Positions 20,204 to 28,824 of a stretch of 64,000 nt of DNA are shown piece by piece (the first letter of the stretch is position 1; every line of letters begins with the position of its first letter). This DNA comes from Massilia eburnea. GTDB taxonomy: Bacteria; Pseudomonadota; Gammaproteobacteria; Burkholderiales; Burkholderiaceae_D. Where the stretch lies: NCBI RefSeq assembly GCF_009720745.1, contig NZ_WNKX01000012.1, positions 1 to 64,000 on the forward strand, read 5' to 3'. Both the position numbers and the translations under genes were made by a program. The notes beneath the pieces are model-generated. The model saw only the letters and a list, made by a program, of their open reading frames with translations, had not been told where the DNA came from and made no database searches.

Positions 20204-20525
20204 GGTTGGCCAATCGGGGTCAGAGGCGCGCACGGGCGCACGGCGCCCAGCGCCGGCAAGTGCCGGACGCAGGCCTGCGCCGCGAGCGAGCGCGCTCGGG
20301 TCATTGAAGGCTGCCGCGGCAGCCGGGGAAGCAGAGGCGGGCGCTATGGGCGGGCGAGCCGGGCCCCGCGACATGGTCGAATCGCTGAATTTTCATGCAG
20401 TGTCTCCAGTGTGTGCCGCGTTTTATTAACGCTGTCGTTGAAATGAGTATGTGTTTGGCACTACTATTCGTCCAATGCATTGTTTTTATCCGCCCAATGC
20501 ATATTCCGCATACAAGGGGATTTCC
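20204..20525. other. Divergent intergenic region, aldehyde dehydrogenase / LysR
   Basis: 322 bp without a supported gene. The left two thirds are GC-rich (open in frame with the dehydrogenase but with no ribosome site). The right third is AT-rich and holds the CCAATGCAT pair at 20472 and 20494 and the LysR ribosome site AAGGGGA. It probably contains both divergent promoters. Confidence 0.6.
20472..20502. promoter_or_regulatory. Putative LysR operator: two CCAATGCAT sites 22 bp apart
   Basis: CCAATGCAT occurs at 20472-20480 (extended to the palindrome CAATGCATTG) and again at 20494-20502. The 22-bp spacing is two helical turns, placing both on one DNA face, and the pair lies 24 bp before the LysR start, as expected for autoregulated divergent LysR promoters. 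Confidence 0.45.
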
Positions 20526-21455
20526 ATGGATTTCAAGCGCTTGCGCTACGCCCTGGCCGTGGCCGACGAAGGCAATTTCGTGCGGGCGGCGGAACGGGTC
20601 AGCATCAGCCAGCCCGCCCTGTCGCGCGCTGTGCAGACCCTCGAGGAGGAGCTCGGATTCCTGCTGTTTGACCGCGGCAACCGCAACGTGGCGGTGACGG
20701 TGGCCGGGGCGGCCTTCTTCAACCACGCGCGGCGCCTGCTGTTTGATGTACGCAACATGGAGCACGACCTGACCCTGTTGCGCGATGGCGACAGCGGCCA
20801 TGTGACCTTCGGCATCGGCCCCCTGCACTCGGGCGCCCTGCTGCCGCGCGTACTGCGCCAGGTGCGCGCCGACCAGCCGGGCATCAGCCTGTCCGTCACC
20901 ATCAATACCTCGACCTACCTGCTGGACCACCTGCGCGCGGAGGAAATGGAGTTCTTCATGTCCGACGTGCGCCTGATCGCACCGGCCGAAGACTTGATCA
21001 TCACCCACGAGTGCCGCCAGTACGGCGGCATCTACTGCCGCCCCGGCCATCCCCTGCTCGGGCGCAGCGACGTGACCCCGGCCGACCTGCTGCCCTTTGG
21101 CATGGCGGCGCCCACCATGCCCGAAGTGCTGATGCAGCAGCTGAACAAGCTGTTCCGCCTGCCGCCCGGGCGCGACCTGCCGGTCATGCTCAGTTGCGAC
21201 AGCGTACATACCCTGATCGACGTGGTGGCGGAAAGCGACTTGCTGTTGATCTCCAGCCACGCCGCGCTGGCCGAAGCGGCGCAAGCCGGACGGCTGGAAC
21301 AGGTGGCGGTGCCGCTGCCGCCGCTGTGGGCCGACATCGCCACCATCCGCCTGCGCGGGCGCACCCTGTCGCCCGGCGCCCAGCGCGTGCTGCAGGCGGC
21401 GCGCAGCATCCTGGCGCAGCTGGCAGGGACGGAAATGCCGCGCCAGCAGGCCTGA
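20526..21455 (+). CDS. LysR-family transcriptional regulator
   Basis: A 309-residue regulator with an N-terminal winged helix-turn-helix (MDFKRLRYALAVADEGNFVR, AAERVSISQPALSRAVQTLE) and a periplasmic-binding-type co-inducer domain (about 90-300). AAGGGGA precedes this ATG; an upstream in-frame ATG gives a non-family leader. It is transcribed away from the aldehyde dehydrogenase operon, the standard arrangement for a regulator of that operon. The inducer is unknown but is probably related to the aldehyde or its transported precursor. Its stop is two bases from the stop of the convergent Crp/Fnr gene. Confidence 0.92.
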   Translation: MDFKRLRYALAVADEGNFVRAAERVSISQPALSRAVQTLEEELGFLLFDRGNRNVAVTVAGAAFFNHARRLLFDVRNMEHDLTLLRDGDSGHVTFGIGPLHSGALLPRVLRQVRADQPGISLSVTINTSTYLLDHLRAEEMEFFMSDVRLIAPAEDLIITHECRQYGGIYCRPGHPLLGRSDVTPADLLPFGMAAPTMPEVLMQQLNKLFRLPPGRDLPVMLSCDSVHTLIDVVAESDLLLISSHAALAEAAQAGRLEQVAVPLPPLWADIATIRLRGRTLSPGAQRVLQAARSILAQLAGTEMPRQQA

Positions 21456-21457
21456 TC

Positions 21458-22138
21458 TCAGGCCGCAGCCGCCGCTCGCAGCAGCTCAAGGTCGAGCACT
21501 TCGATCTGACCGTAGCGCAGGGCTATCACGCCGGCCCGGGCCAGCGCGCGCAGCTCCGTATTCAAGGTGGTGCGCCCCACGCCCAGCATCATGGCGATAT
21601 GGTCCTGCGAAGCGACGATGGTGCTGCGTGCATTGCTGGCGTTGGTCAGGTCGCCGCGCGCCAGCATGAGCAGGCGCCGCGCCACGCGCGCGCGGGTGCC
21701 GTGCAGGGCCATGTCGGCCACCAGTCCCAGCGCGGCGCGCAGGCGCTGCGCTTCCAGCCGCGCGATGGCGTAGGCAAAGCTGGCATCGCGCATCAGCATT
21801 TCGAAGCGCTCGGCGCTCACGGCCAATAGTTCGGTGTCCTCCTGCGCGGTGGCCGTGGCGGCGCGCGGCAAGTCTTCCAGCAGGGCCGTCTCGCCGAACC
21901 AGTTGCCCGGTTCAACGATGGTCAGGATCGCCTCGTTTCCATTCTCGTGCATGACCGACAGGCGGATGGCGCCGCAGGCCACGCCCCAGATGCCGTCGCG
22001 CACCCGGGCCGTCGGCTCGCCCTGCAGATAGAGGATTTCCCCCTGGGCCAGGCGCAGCGGGCGCGCCGCGTCCAGCATGGCGCCGGCCAGCGCCGGCGCC
22101 AGCGTTGCAAACCAGGGATTATCGAAAAACTTTTGCAT
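21458..22138 (-). CDS. Crp/Fnr-family transcriptional regulator
   Basis: A 226-residue regulator: a cyclic-nucleotide-binding-like beta roll (residues about 10-130, with LAQGEILYLQGEPTARVRDG and EPGNWFGETALLEDLPRAAT), a long dimer helix, then a Crp-type HTH (STIVASQDHIAMMLGVGRTT). It lacks the N-terminal cysteine cluster of FNR, so an Fe-S oxygen sensor is unlikely. The start MQKFFDNPWF follows AGGAC; an earlier frame extension has no ribosome site. It is divergent from the desaturase-SDR pair by 76 bp, which contains a GAATTG direct repeat. Confidence 0.9.
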   Translation of the reverse strand: MQKFFDNPWFATLAPALAGAMLDAARPLRLAQGEILYLQGEPTARVRDGIWGVACGAIRLSVMHENGNEAILTIVEPGNWFGETALLEDLPRAATATAQEDTELLAVSAERFEMLMRDASFAYAIARLEAQRLRAALGLVADMALHGTRARVARRLLMLARGDLTNASNARSTIVASQDHIAMMLGVGRTTLNTELRALARAGVIALRYGQIEVLDLELLRAAAAA

Positions 22139-22214
22139 GGAAAGTCCTGAATTGCACGGAATTGAACAATCTTCGCGGGCCTGGCGCTGCATGATTGGCC
22201 GTAAAGGAGACCCT

Positions 22215-23072
22215 ATGGACAAGAACATGATGTACTTGCTGATCGCACTGGTGCTGGCCGGCTTCGGCGTGATGGAGTTCGCCAGCCGCCGCTACCGCGA
22301 CACCGTGCATGCCAGCGCCAATGATACAACGCTGGAAATCCTGATGACAGTGGGCCTGCTGGCGGTGACCCAGCCCTTCATCCTCTTCTGCAGCGACCTG
22401 CTGGGCCAGTGGCTGGCGCCCGGCATGCGCAACGCCTGGTCAAGCCTGCCCTGGTGGGCCTGGGCAGGCCTGCTGCTGGTGGGCGACGACATGACGCAGT
22501 ACTGGTGGCACCGCATCTCGCACTCGCCGTTGCTGTGGCCCCTGCACCGCGCCCACCACAGCGCTTCCTACATGAGCATCCGCATCACCTACCGCAACAA
22601 CTTCTTTTACTACCTGATGATGCCGGGTATCTGGATCTCCGGCTTCCTGGTCTACCTGGGTTGCGGCTGGATGTATTTCGCCTACGTGGTGCTCAAGCAG
22701 GCCGTCATCATCGGCGCGCACTGTGCCTGGGCCTGGGACGAACCGCTGTACAAGGTGCGCGCCCTGCGTCCCCTGATGTGGGTGGCGGAGCGCACCATCT
22801 CGACGCCCGCCACCCACCGCGCCCACCACGCCATCAGCAATGCCGACGGCATCGGCCACTACAAGGGCAACTTCGGCAACCTGCTGTTCTTCTGGGACGT
22901 CTTGTTCCGCACCGCGCACATCACGCGCCGCTACCCGGCCGCAGTCGGCTTGCGCGACGACCAGCTGTTCGGCGCTGAGCGCTGGGACAAGCAGATGTTC
23001 TACCCCTTGCTGCAATCGCAGCGCGAATACAGCGCGCTGAAATTCGGCGGAAAGATTTACAGCGATGAATAA
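22215..23072 (+). CDS. Sterol desaturase/fatty acid hydroxylase family protein
   Basis: A membrane di-iron oxygenase of 285 residues with AAAGGAGA before the ATG. The eight-histidine signature is intact: HRISH (about residue 99), HRAHH (about 112) and HRAHH (about 201), between four or so membrane helices (MMYLLIALVLAGFGVMEFAS, LPWWAWAGLLLVGDD). The family hydroxylates or desaturates sterols, carotenoids, sphingoid bases or fatty acids; the substrate here cannot be told. Its 3' end overlaps the next gene by 8 bases, so the two are probably translated together. Confidence 0.9.
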   Translation: MDKNMMYLLIALVLAGFGVMEFASRRYRDTVHASANDTTLEILMTVGLLAVTQPFILFCSDLLGQWLAPGMRNAWSSLPWWAWAGLLLVGDDMTQYWWHRISHSPLLWPLHRAHHSASYMSIRITYRNNFFYYLMMPGIWISGFLVYLGCGWMYFAYVVLKQAVIIGAHCAWAWDEPLYKVRALRPLMWVAERTISTPATHRAHHAISNADGIGHYKGNFGNLLFFWDVLFRTAHITRRYPAAVGLRDDQLFGAERWDKQMFYPLLQSQREYSALKFGGKIYSDE

Positions 23073-23754
23073 GGTCATTGTTACCGGTGGCTTCGGCGCG
23101 CTGGGCCGCGCCGTCGGCGAAGCCTTGCTGGCAGCCGGCGCGCAGGTCGCGCTGCTGGACCAGGCCCCGGCCCCATCCAGCCTGTCCGCCGCCGCCCTGC
23201 ACTGCGGCGGCATCGACCTGTGCGACCCGATCGCCACGCGCAGCTGCATCGATGAAGTGGCGCAGCAATTCGGCGGCCTCGAGGGCATCGTCAACGTCGC
23301 CGGCGGCTTTGCCTGGCAGACCGTGGAACACGGCGACGTGGCCACCTGGGACCGCATGTACGCCATGAATGTGCGCACCGCTTTGCTGGCCTCGCAGGCC
23401 GCCCTGCCGCACCTGCTGCGCCAGCGACGCGGGCGTATCGTCAATATCGGCGCCATGGCCGCCAGCCGCGCGCAGGCCGGCATGGGCGCCTATGCCGCCG
23501 CCAAGTCCGGCGTGGCGCGCCTGACGGAAGCCATGGCGGAAGAATTCCTTGGCAGCGGCATCACGGTCAACGCCATCCTGCCCGGCATCATCGACACGCC
23601 GGCCAACCGCGCCGCGATGCCGGATGCTGATCCCGCACGCTGGGTCGCCCCCGCCGCCCTGGCCAGGGTCGTCGTCTTCCTGCTGTCGGATGCAGCGGGC
23701 GCAATCAGCGGCGCCCTGCTGCCCGTCACCGCCCCGCTACCAGCGGGAAGGTGA
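23065..23754 (+). CDS. SDR-family oxidoreductase
   Basis: A short-chain dehydrogenase/reductase of 229 residues: the NAD(P)-binding TGGFGALGRAVGE (residues 8-20), NVAGG, catalytic Ser in IVNIGAMAASR (here Ala-Ala-Ser around the usual Ser), YAAAK with the catalytic Tyr and Lys, and a post-catalytic PGIIDTPANRAAM. It overlaps the desaturase gene by 8 bases, suggesting that it acts on the product or precursor of that oxygenase. The last 29 bases are antisense to the 3' end of the kinase at 23726-25237. Confidence 0.9.
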   Translation: MNKVIVTGGFGALGRAVGEALLAAGAQVALLDQAPAPSSLSAAALHCGGIDLCDPIATRSCIDEVAQQFGGLEGIVNVAGGFAWQTVEHGDVATWDRMYAMNVRTALLASQAALPHLLRQRRGRIVNIGAMAASRAQAGMGAYAAAKSGVARLTEAMAEEFLGSGITVNAILPGIIDTPANRAAMPDADPARWVAPAALARVVVFLLSDAAGAISGALLPVTAPLPAGR

Positions 23755-25237
23755 ATTCGAAGCGCACGCCCTGGCCCGGCGTGCTGCTCAAGCTCACGCT
23801 GCCTTGCAGCGCGCCGCACACCAGGTTGTTCACGATGTACATGCCCAGGCCCGAGCCGCCGGCGCCCACCTTGGTCGAGAAGAAGGGTTCAAAAATCTTC
23901 GACTGCAGATCGGGTGCGATGCCCACGCCGTCATCGGCGTAGACCAGGCTGATGTCGCCGCCGGCCAGGCTGGCGGCAATCGACACTTTGCCGCAGTTGC
24001 GGCCTTCAAAGCCGTGCAGGATGGAATTGACGATCAGGTTGTTGAGGATCTGCTCAAGGTGGCCGGGATAGGAATCCATCAGCACCCCGGGCGGCACGTT
24101 CAGCTCCACCGTGACGTTCGCCTGCCGCAGCATGCGCCCCAGGGTGATCAGGATGTCGTTCAGGCAGGTGTACAGGTCGAACTGGCGGCGGCGCTGGCTG
24201 GTCTGGTCCACCGCCACGTTCTTGAAACTCTCGATCAGTTCGCGCGCCTTGTCCGCGCTGCGTATCAGCACTTCGCTCGCCTCGCGGCAATCGCCGGCCG
24301 AGCGCATCAGGCAGGAGCGCGTCAGCTTGCCTGCCAGCGCACTGTCGGCCAGTTCGCTCACGCGGTCGCGCAAGGTCGACGCCAGCAGCACCAGGTTGCC
24401 GACCGGCGTATTCAGTTCATGCGCCACGCCAGCCACGATGCTGCCCAGCGCCACCATCTTTTCCTGCTCGACGATCTGCTGCAAGGCTTGCCGCAGCTCG
24501 CAGCTGCGCGCCTCTTCCGCCTCCTTGCGCTGGGTGATGTCGCGCACCAGCGCCGCGAAAGTCGGCGGCTGCGATTGCGGCACCTGCCATTGCGACAGCT
24601 CGACGTCGAATTCGCGCCCCTCGCGGTGGCGCGCCCGTGCGCAGCCGCCTTGCGCCGGCAGCAGCACCTTGCTGGCCGGCTGGCCCAGCATCTCGTCGCG
24701 GCGCCAGCCGAACAAGTCTTCCGCCGCGTGGTTCCAGTCGGTCACCATGCCGTGGCAATCGGTGCCGATGAAAGCTTCGCTGGCGCCGTCGATCACCATG
24801 CGCAGGCGGCGCTCCGATTCATGCAGGGCCTGCGTGCGCTCCTGCACCTTGGCGTACAGTTCGCACAGTACGGCGACCTTGTTGCGCAGCACCGTCGGCT
24901 CGATCGGCTTGTTGAGGAAATCCACCGCGCCCATCTCATACCCATTGAACTGGCGCACCTTGTCGTGCAGGCCGGCGGTGACGAAGATGATGGGAAGATG
25001 GCGCGTGCGCGGATTGGCGCGCAGCAGCTCGGCCGTCTCGAGGCCGTCCATTTCGGGCATCTGCACGTCCAGCAGCACCACCGCGAAGTCGTGCCGGAGG
25101 GACTGGCGCAGCGCCTCGTTGCCGGAGATGGCTTTCACCAGCTGCAAAGGCAGCGGCATATCTTCCAGCAGCGCTTCCAGCGCCACCAGGTTTTCCTGGC
25201 GGTCATCGACCAGCAGCACCGGAATGCTCCGTTCCAT
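23726..25237 (-). CDS. REC-PAS histidine kinase
   Basis: A soluble signalling protein of 503 residues. Residues 5-125 form a receiver (phospho-acceptor D57 in VVLLDVQMPEMDG, and the LNKPI lysine), 140-240 a PAS domain (FIGTDCHGMVTDWNHAAEDL), then a phosphotransfer helix with H273 in GVAHELNTPVGNL and an ATPase (NNLIVNSILHGFEG N-box, DDGVGIAPDL, GSGLGMYIVNNL). There is no membrane segment. It starts 8 bp after the large hybrid kinase and is probably its downstream partner, with the N-terminal receiver as likely phosphate target. Confidence 0.9.
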   Translation of the reverse strand: MERSIPVLLVDDRQENLVALEALLEDMPLPLQLVKAISGNEALRQSLRHDFAVVLLDVQMPEMDGLETAELLRANPRTRHLPIIFVTAGLHDKVRQFNGYEMGAVDFLNKPIEPTVLRNKVAVLCELYAKVQERTQALHESERRLRMVIDGASEAFIGTDCHGMVTDWNHAAEDLFGWRRDEMLGQPASKVLLPAQGGCARARHREGREFDVELSQWQVPQSQPPTFAALVRDITQRKEAEEARSCELRQALQQIVEQEKMVALGSIVAGVAHELNTPVGNLVLLASTLRDRVSELADSALAGKLTRSCLMRSAGDCREASEVLIRSADKARELIESFKNVAVDQTSQRRRQFDLYTCLNDILITLGRMLRQANVTVELNVPPGVLMDSYPGHLEQILNNLIVNSILHGFEGRNCGKVSIAASLAGGDISLVYADDGVGIAPDLQSKIFEPFFSTKVGAGGSGLGMYIVNNLVCGALQGSVSLSSTPGQGVRFEFTFPLVAGR

Positions 25238-25245
25238 GCTCTCCC

Positions 25246-28200
25246 CTAGCGTCTTATCCAGACCCGCAGCAGCGACAGCAGCTGCGCGGTATCGATCGGC
25301 TTGGCGAGGTAATCACTGGCTCCCGCCTCCAGGCAGTTCTGATGGTCGCCCGGCATGGCCTTGGCTGTCATCGCGATGATGGGCAAGTCCCTGAAGCGGG
25401 CATCGGCGCGTATGCGGCGCATCGCTTCATAACCATCCATCTGCGGCATCATTATATCCATCAGAACGGCATTGATCCCGCTTTCGGCGGCCAGCTTGTC
25501 AAGCGCCTCCAGGCCGTTCTCCGCCTCCACCACCTGCACGCCGCGCTCGCCCAGCAGGCTGGCCAGCGAGAACAGGTTGCGCATATCGTCGTCCACCACC
25601 AGCACCTTGCTGCCCGCCAGCGCCTGGGCTTCCTGCTTCAGGGCCTGGCCGCCTTGCTCCACGCTATGCAGGAATAGCTGCACTTCGCTCAGCAGCCGCT
25701 CCGGGCTGTGCGCACCTTTGATGATCACGCTGCGCGCGTAGCGGTTCAGTACGCGCAGCTGCTCGCGCGACAAGTCCTGGCCGGAATGCACAACCACCGG
25801 CAAGTGGCGCAGCGCCGCATCGGCTTGCAGCGCTTGCAGCACCTGGTAGCCGGACATGTCGGGCAGGCCCAGGTCCAGCACCATGCAATCGAAATGGCTT
25901 TGCGACAGCAGGCCGAGCGCCTCGCTTCCCGACCTGCAGCACACGGCGTCCACCTTGCGCCCCGCCAGCAAGGCCGCCATGCTGCTTAGCTGGCGCTCCT
26001 CGTCCTCCACCACCAGCACGCGCTTGATCGCCCCGGCCCAGGCTTGCTCGATGCTGTCGAACACCTGCGCCAGCTGCTCCGGGCTGACCGGCTTGGTCAC
26101 CAGGCCCAGCGCACCCAGCTCGCGCGCGCGCTGCAATTCGTCGAGGCAGGAAATGAAATGCACCGGGAGGTGGCTGGTGCGCGGGTCGGCGCGCAAGCTG
26201 CGCATCACTTCCCAGCCGTCCATGCGCGCCATCATCACGTCCAGCAGCACGGCGTGCGGCGCCTCCTGCTGCGCAAGCCGCAGGCCTTGCTCGCCGTCCG
26301 CCGCCACCAAAGGCGTGTAGCCGCGCCCACGCACGAAGTCGGCCAGCAGGCTGGCGAAGAATGGGTCGTCTTCCACGATCAGGATGCGGCGTTCGCCCTC
26401 TGCGCCGCGCACCGCGTGCAGCGTGGCGGGCGCTGCGGCATCGGCCGCAGGCTTCGGCTGCAGCGGCTGCAGCGGCAGCATGAAAGTAAAGGTGCTGCCC
26501 TCGCCCTCGACACTGTACAGGTGCAGCGCTCCGCCCATGGTACGCGCCAGCTGCAGCGAAATCGACAAGCCCAGGCCCGTGCCGCCGTAATGCCGGCTGA
26601 TGCTGCCGTCGGCCTGGCGGAAGGCTTCGAAAATCGTCACCTGCTTATCGGCCGGTACGCCAATTCCGGTGTCGCTCACCGCAAAAGAGAGCTGATCGCC
26701 TGCCACCGAGACCCGCAGCGCCACGCCGCCTTGATGCGTGAACTTGAGCGCATTGGCGAGCAGGTTGCGCAGCACTTGCTGCACACGCTGGCCATCCATT
26801 TGCACCACGGCCGGAGTGCCCGGCAGGCGCTCGATGGCCAGCGCCAGGCCTTTCTGCTCCGCCTGCGGCCCGAATTGCGCCAGCAGGTCCTCGCACAAGC
26901 CGGCCAGTTGCACCGGCTCGATATGCAGCTCCACCTTGCCGGCCTCCATCTTGGCCAGGTCGAGGATGTCGTTGATCAGGTTGAGCAGGTCGCGCCCGGA
27001 ATGATGGATGGTGCCCGCGTAATCAAGCTGGCGCTCATTCAGGTTGCCGCTCTTGTTCTCCTTCAGCAGCGCCGACAGGATCAGCATGGAGTTGAGCGGC
27101 GTGCGCAGTTCATGCGACATGTTGGCCATGAACTCGCTCTTGTAGGCGCTGACGCGGGCGATTTCCTCGCGCTGGCGCTCCAGCAGGTCGGCGCGCTCCT
27201 CCAGCTCCGCGTTGCTTTGCTGGAGTTCTTCCTGCTGCACCCTCAGCTCCTCCGCCTGCTGCGCCGTTTCAGCCAGCAAGGCGCGCGTGCGCTGGCGCGT
27301 GATGTTCACTTCCAGGCCGATCGCGATCGCCTCGGCACTCAGGTCGACAAAGGCGAGCTCGTTGGCGCTGAACGTGCGGAACGCCGCCAGCTCCATCACG
27401 CCCACCATATTGCTGCCATGCTGCAGCGGCATCACCAGCAGGCACGATGGCGGCGCACTGCCCAGCGCCGAAGCAACCTCCAGGTAGCCGGACGGCACAT
27501 CGCCCGCCAGCACCCGCCGGCCATCGCGGATCGCCTGTCCCGCCAAGCCCTCCCCCGGCACGACGCGCGCCGGATGGCGGTCCCGCGTCAGCCCAAAGCC
27601 CGCCAGCAGGCACATGCCGGCGCCCTGCCCTTCGTCCACATACAGTGCGCCCACGCGCGCGCCCATCAGGCCGGCCATGAAGTCCAGCACGCGCTGGCCC
27701 AGGCCCGGCAACTCCTGTTCGCCGCGCATTACCGTATTGAGTTCATTCTGGCTCGACTTGAGCCAATCGCGCTCGCGTTCAGAAACGTCGCTGGCGCGCA
27801 GCGCCTGTGTCATCCGGGCGAATGACGCGTCGAACCTGCGCTGCGACTCCGCCAAGCCGGCCACCGACAGCAGCAAATCGCCCGCCTCATCGTGCGCCAC
27901 CCCGGCCAGGTCCAGCTGCGGCAAGGGCGCCGGCGCAAAGTCATGCTCCAGGTTCCCGCCCGCCACCGCCTGCACCGCCTCCACGTGGCCGGCGCGCGAT
28001 TCGGCCAGGGCGCGCGCCGCGTCGAGCGCCCGGTGCAACGGACGCGCCACGTTGCGCTGGTAGAAAACGCGCAGCGCCACCGCCACCAGCACCAGAACAG
28101 AACCCACCGTCATCAGCACCCAGCTGGCAATGCGGGTGGCGCTGGCCGCTTCGCGCGTGGAATCGACCTCCAGCACGCCGCGCACGTCGCCCAGCTTCCA

Positions 28201-28749
28201 GTCGGTCTTAGGGCTTTGCGGATGGCTGTTATGGCAGGCCACGCACGCCTGGGCGCTCATGCGGTCGGCCAGCGCCACGCGCACCGTGGTACGGCCTTGC
28301 AGCGTCTCGGTGCGGGAGAACACCCCGTCGGGCCGCTTTTGCAGGTAGTTCCAGGCATCCTGCGCGAACTGGTCGCTGGCACGATCGCGCCGCTGCGGGA
28401 ACGGGTAAGGGCTATACAGCTTGACCGCGGTGCCGCTGCCCTGCATCAGGGCGCTCAGGTCGTGGATCATGGTGGCTGGCAGGGGAATCGCGTTTTGCTT
28501 GCTGCGATAATCCGGATCGACCTGCATAGTGGTCTGCGCCAAAACACGCGCCGCCACATTCTCCGTGTAGTACTTGCGCAGCAAGAGGAACTGGCGCACC
28601 GTGGCTTGTGCCGAATCGACCGCGTCGCGCTCCGCGTTGTGGCTGATCAGGGCAGGCAATAATGCCGAAATGACCAGACCACAGGTTACCAGCAGCGCGC
28701 CAATCGGCAAGAACAGCTTCCAGAACAAGCTGCTGGAACGTGCGAGCAC
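25246..28749 (-). CDS. Hybrid histidine kinase with periplasmic DUF3365-like heme-c domain, GAF and three receivers
   Basis: A membrane sensor of 1167 residues. Order: membrane helix (about 8-33), periplasmic DUF3365-like domain (40-200) containing CVACH at about 169-173, second helix (208-228), a linker, GAF (about 345-485), coiled coil, phosphotransfer helix with SHELRTPLN (H near 546), ATPase (GTGLGLSISLQLARTMGG), and three receivers with acceptors in LLDVMMARMDG, VLDLGLPDMSG and LMDIMMPQMDG. CxxCH implies covalent heme and redox or gas sensing. The GTG start was chosen because GGAGG lies six bases upstream; the TTG five codons earlier overlaps that site. Confidence 0.88.
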   Translation of the reverse strand: MLARSSSLFWKLFLPIGALLVTCGLVISALLPALISHNAERDAVDSAQATVRQFLLLRKYYTENVAARVLAQTTMQVDPDYRSKQNAIPLPATMIHDLSALMQGSGTAVKLYSPYPFPQRRDRASDQFAQDAWNYLQKRPDGVFSRTETLQGRTTVRVALADRMSAQACVACHNSHPQSPKTDWKLGDVRGVLEVDSTREAASATRIASWVLMTVGSVLVLVAVALRVFYQRNVARPLHRALDAARALAESRAGHVEAVQAVAGGNLEHDFAPAPLPQLDLAGVAHDEAGDLLLSVAGLAESQRRFDASFARMTQALRASDVSERERDWLKSSQNELNTVMRGEQELPGLGQRVLDFMAGLMGARVGALYVDEGQGAGMCLLAGFGLTRDRHPARVVPGEGLAGQAIRDGRRVLAGDVPSGYLEVASALGSAPPSCLLVMPLQHGSNMVGVMELAAFRTFSANELAFVDLSAEAIAIGLEVNITRQRTRALLAETAQQAEELRVQQEELQQSNAELEERADLLERQREEIARVSAYKSEFMANMSHELRTPLNSMLILSALLKENKSGNLNERQLDYAGTIHHSGRDLLNLINDILDLAKMEAGKVELHIEPVQLAGLCEDLLAQFGPQAEQKGLALAIERLPGTPAVVQMDGQRVQQVLRNLLANALKFTHQGGVALRVSVAGDQLSFAVSDTGIGVPADKQVTIFEAFRQADGSISRHYGGTGLGLSISLQLARTMGGALHLYSVEGEGSTFTFMLPLQPLQPKPAADAAAPATLHAVRGAEGERRILIVEDDPFFASLLADFVRGRGYTPLVAADGEQGLRLAQQEAPHAVLLDVMMARMDGWEVMRSLRADPRTSHLPVHFISCLDELQRARELGALGLVTKPVSPEQLAQVFDSIEQAWAGAIKRVLVVEDEERQLSSMAALLAGRKVDAVCCRSGSEALGLLSQSHFDCMVLDLGLPDMSGYQVLQALQADAALRHLPVVVHSGQDLSREQLRVLNRYARSVIIKGAHSPERLLSEVQLFLHSVEQGGQALKQEAQALAGSKVLVVDDDMRNLFSLASLLGERGVQVVEAENGLEALDKLAAESGINAVLMDIMMPQMDGYEAMRRIRADARFRDLPIIAMTAKAMPGDHQNCLEAGASDYLAKPIDTAQLLSLLRVWIRR

Positions 28750-28824
28750 GGTCAGCCTCCGCAAGGATGGGTTTCACCCTATTCTTGCGCGGAAAACTTC
28801 ATGAAGCAAGCCTACTGACTGTTA

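Noticed and set aside
20204..20374. N-terminal extension of the aldehyde dehydrogenase (57 residues)
   Set aside because: Ala/Pro/Arg-rich, no ribosome site, and longer than the family; the ATG at 20203 fits better.
22139..22214. FNR box in the desaturase-Crp gap
   Set aside because: No TTGAT-N4-ATCAA match; only a GAATTG direct repeat is present.
26044..27825. Long plus-strand frame opposite the hybrid kinase
   Set aside because: Antisense of a clear multi-domain kinase; Gln/Arg/His-rich with no motif.
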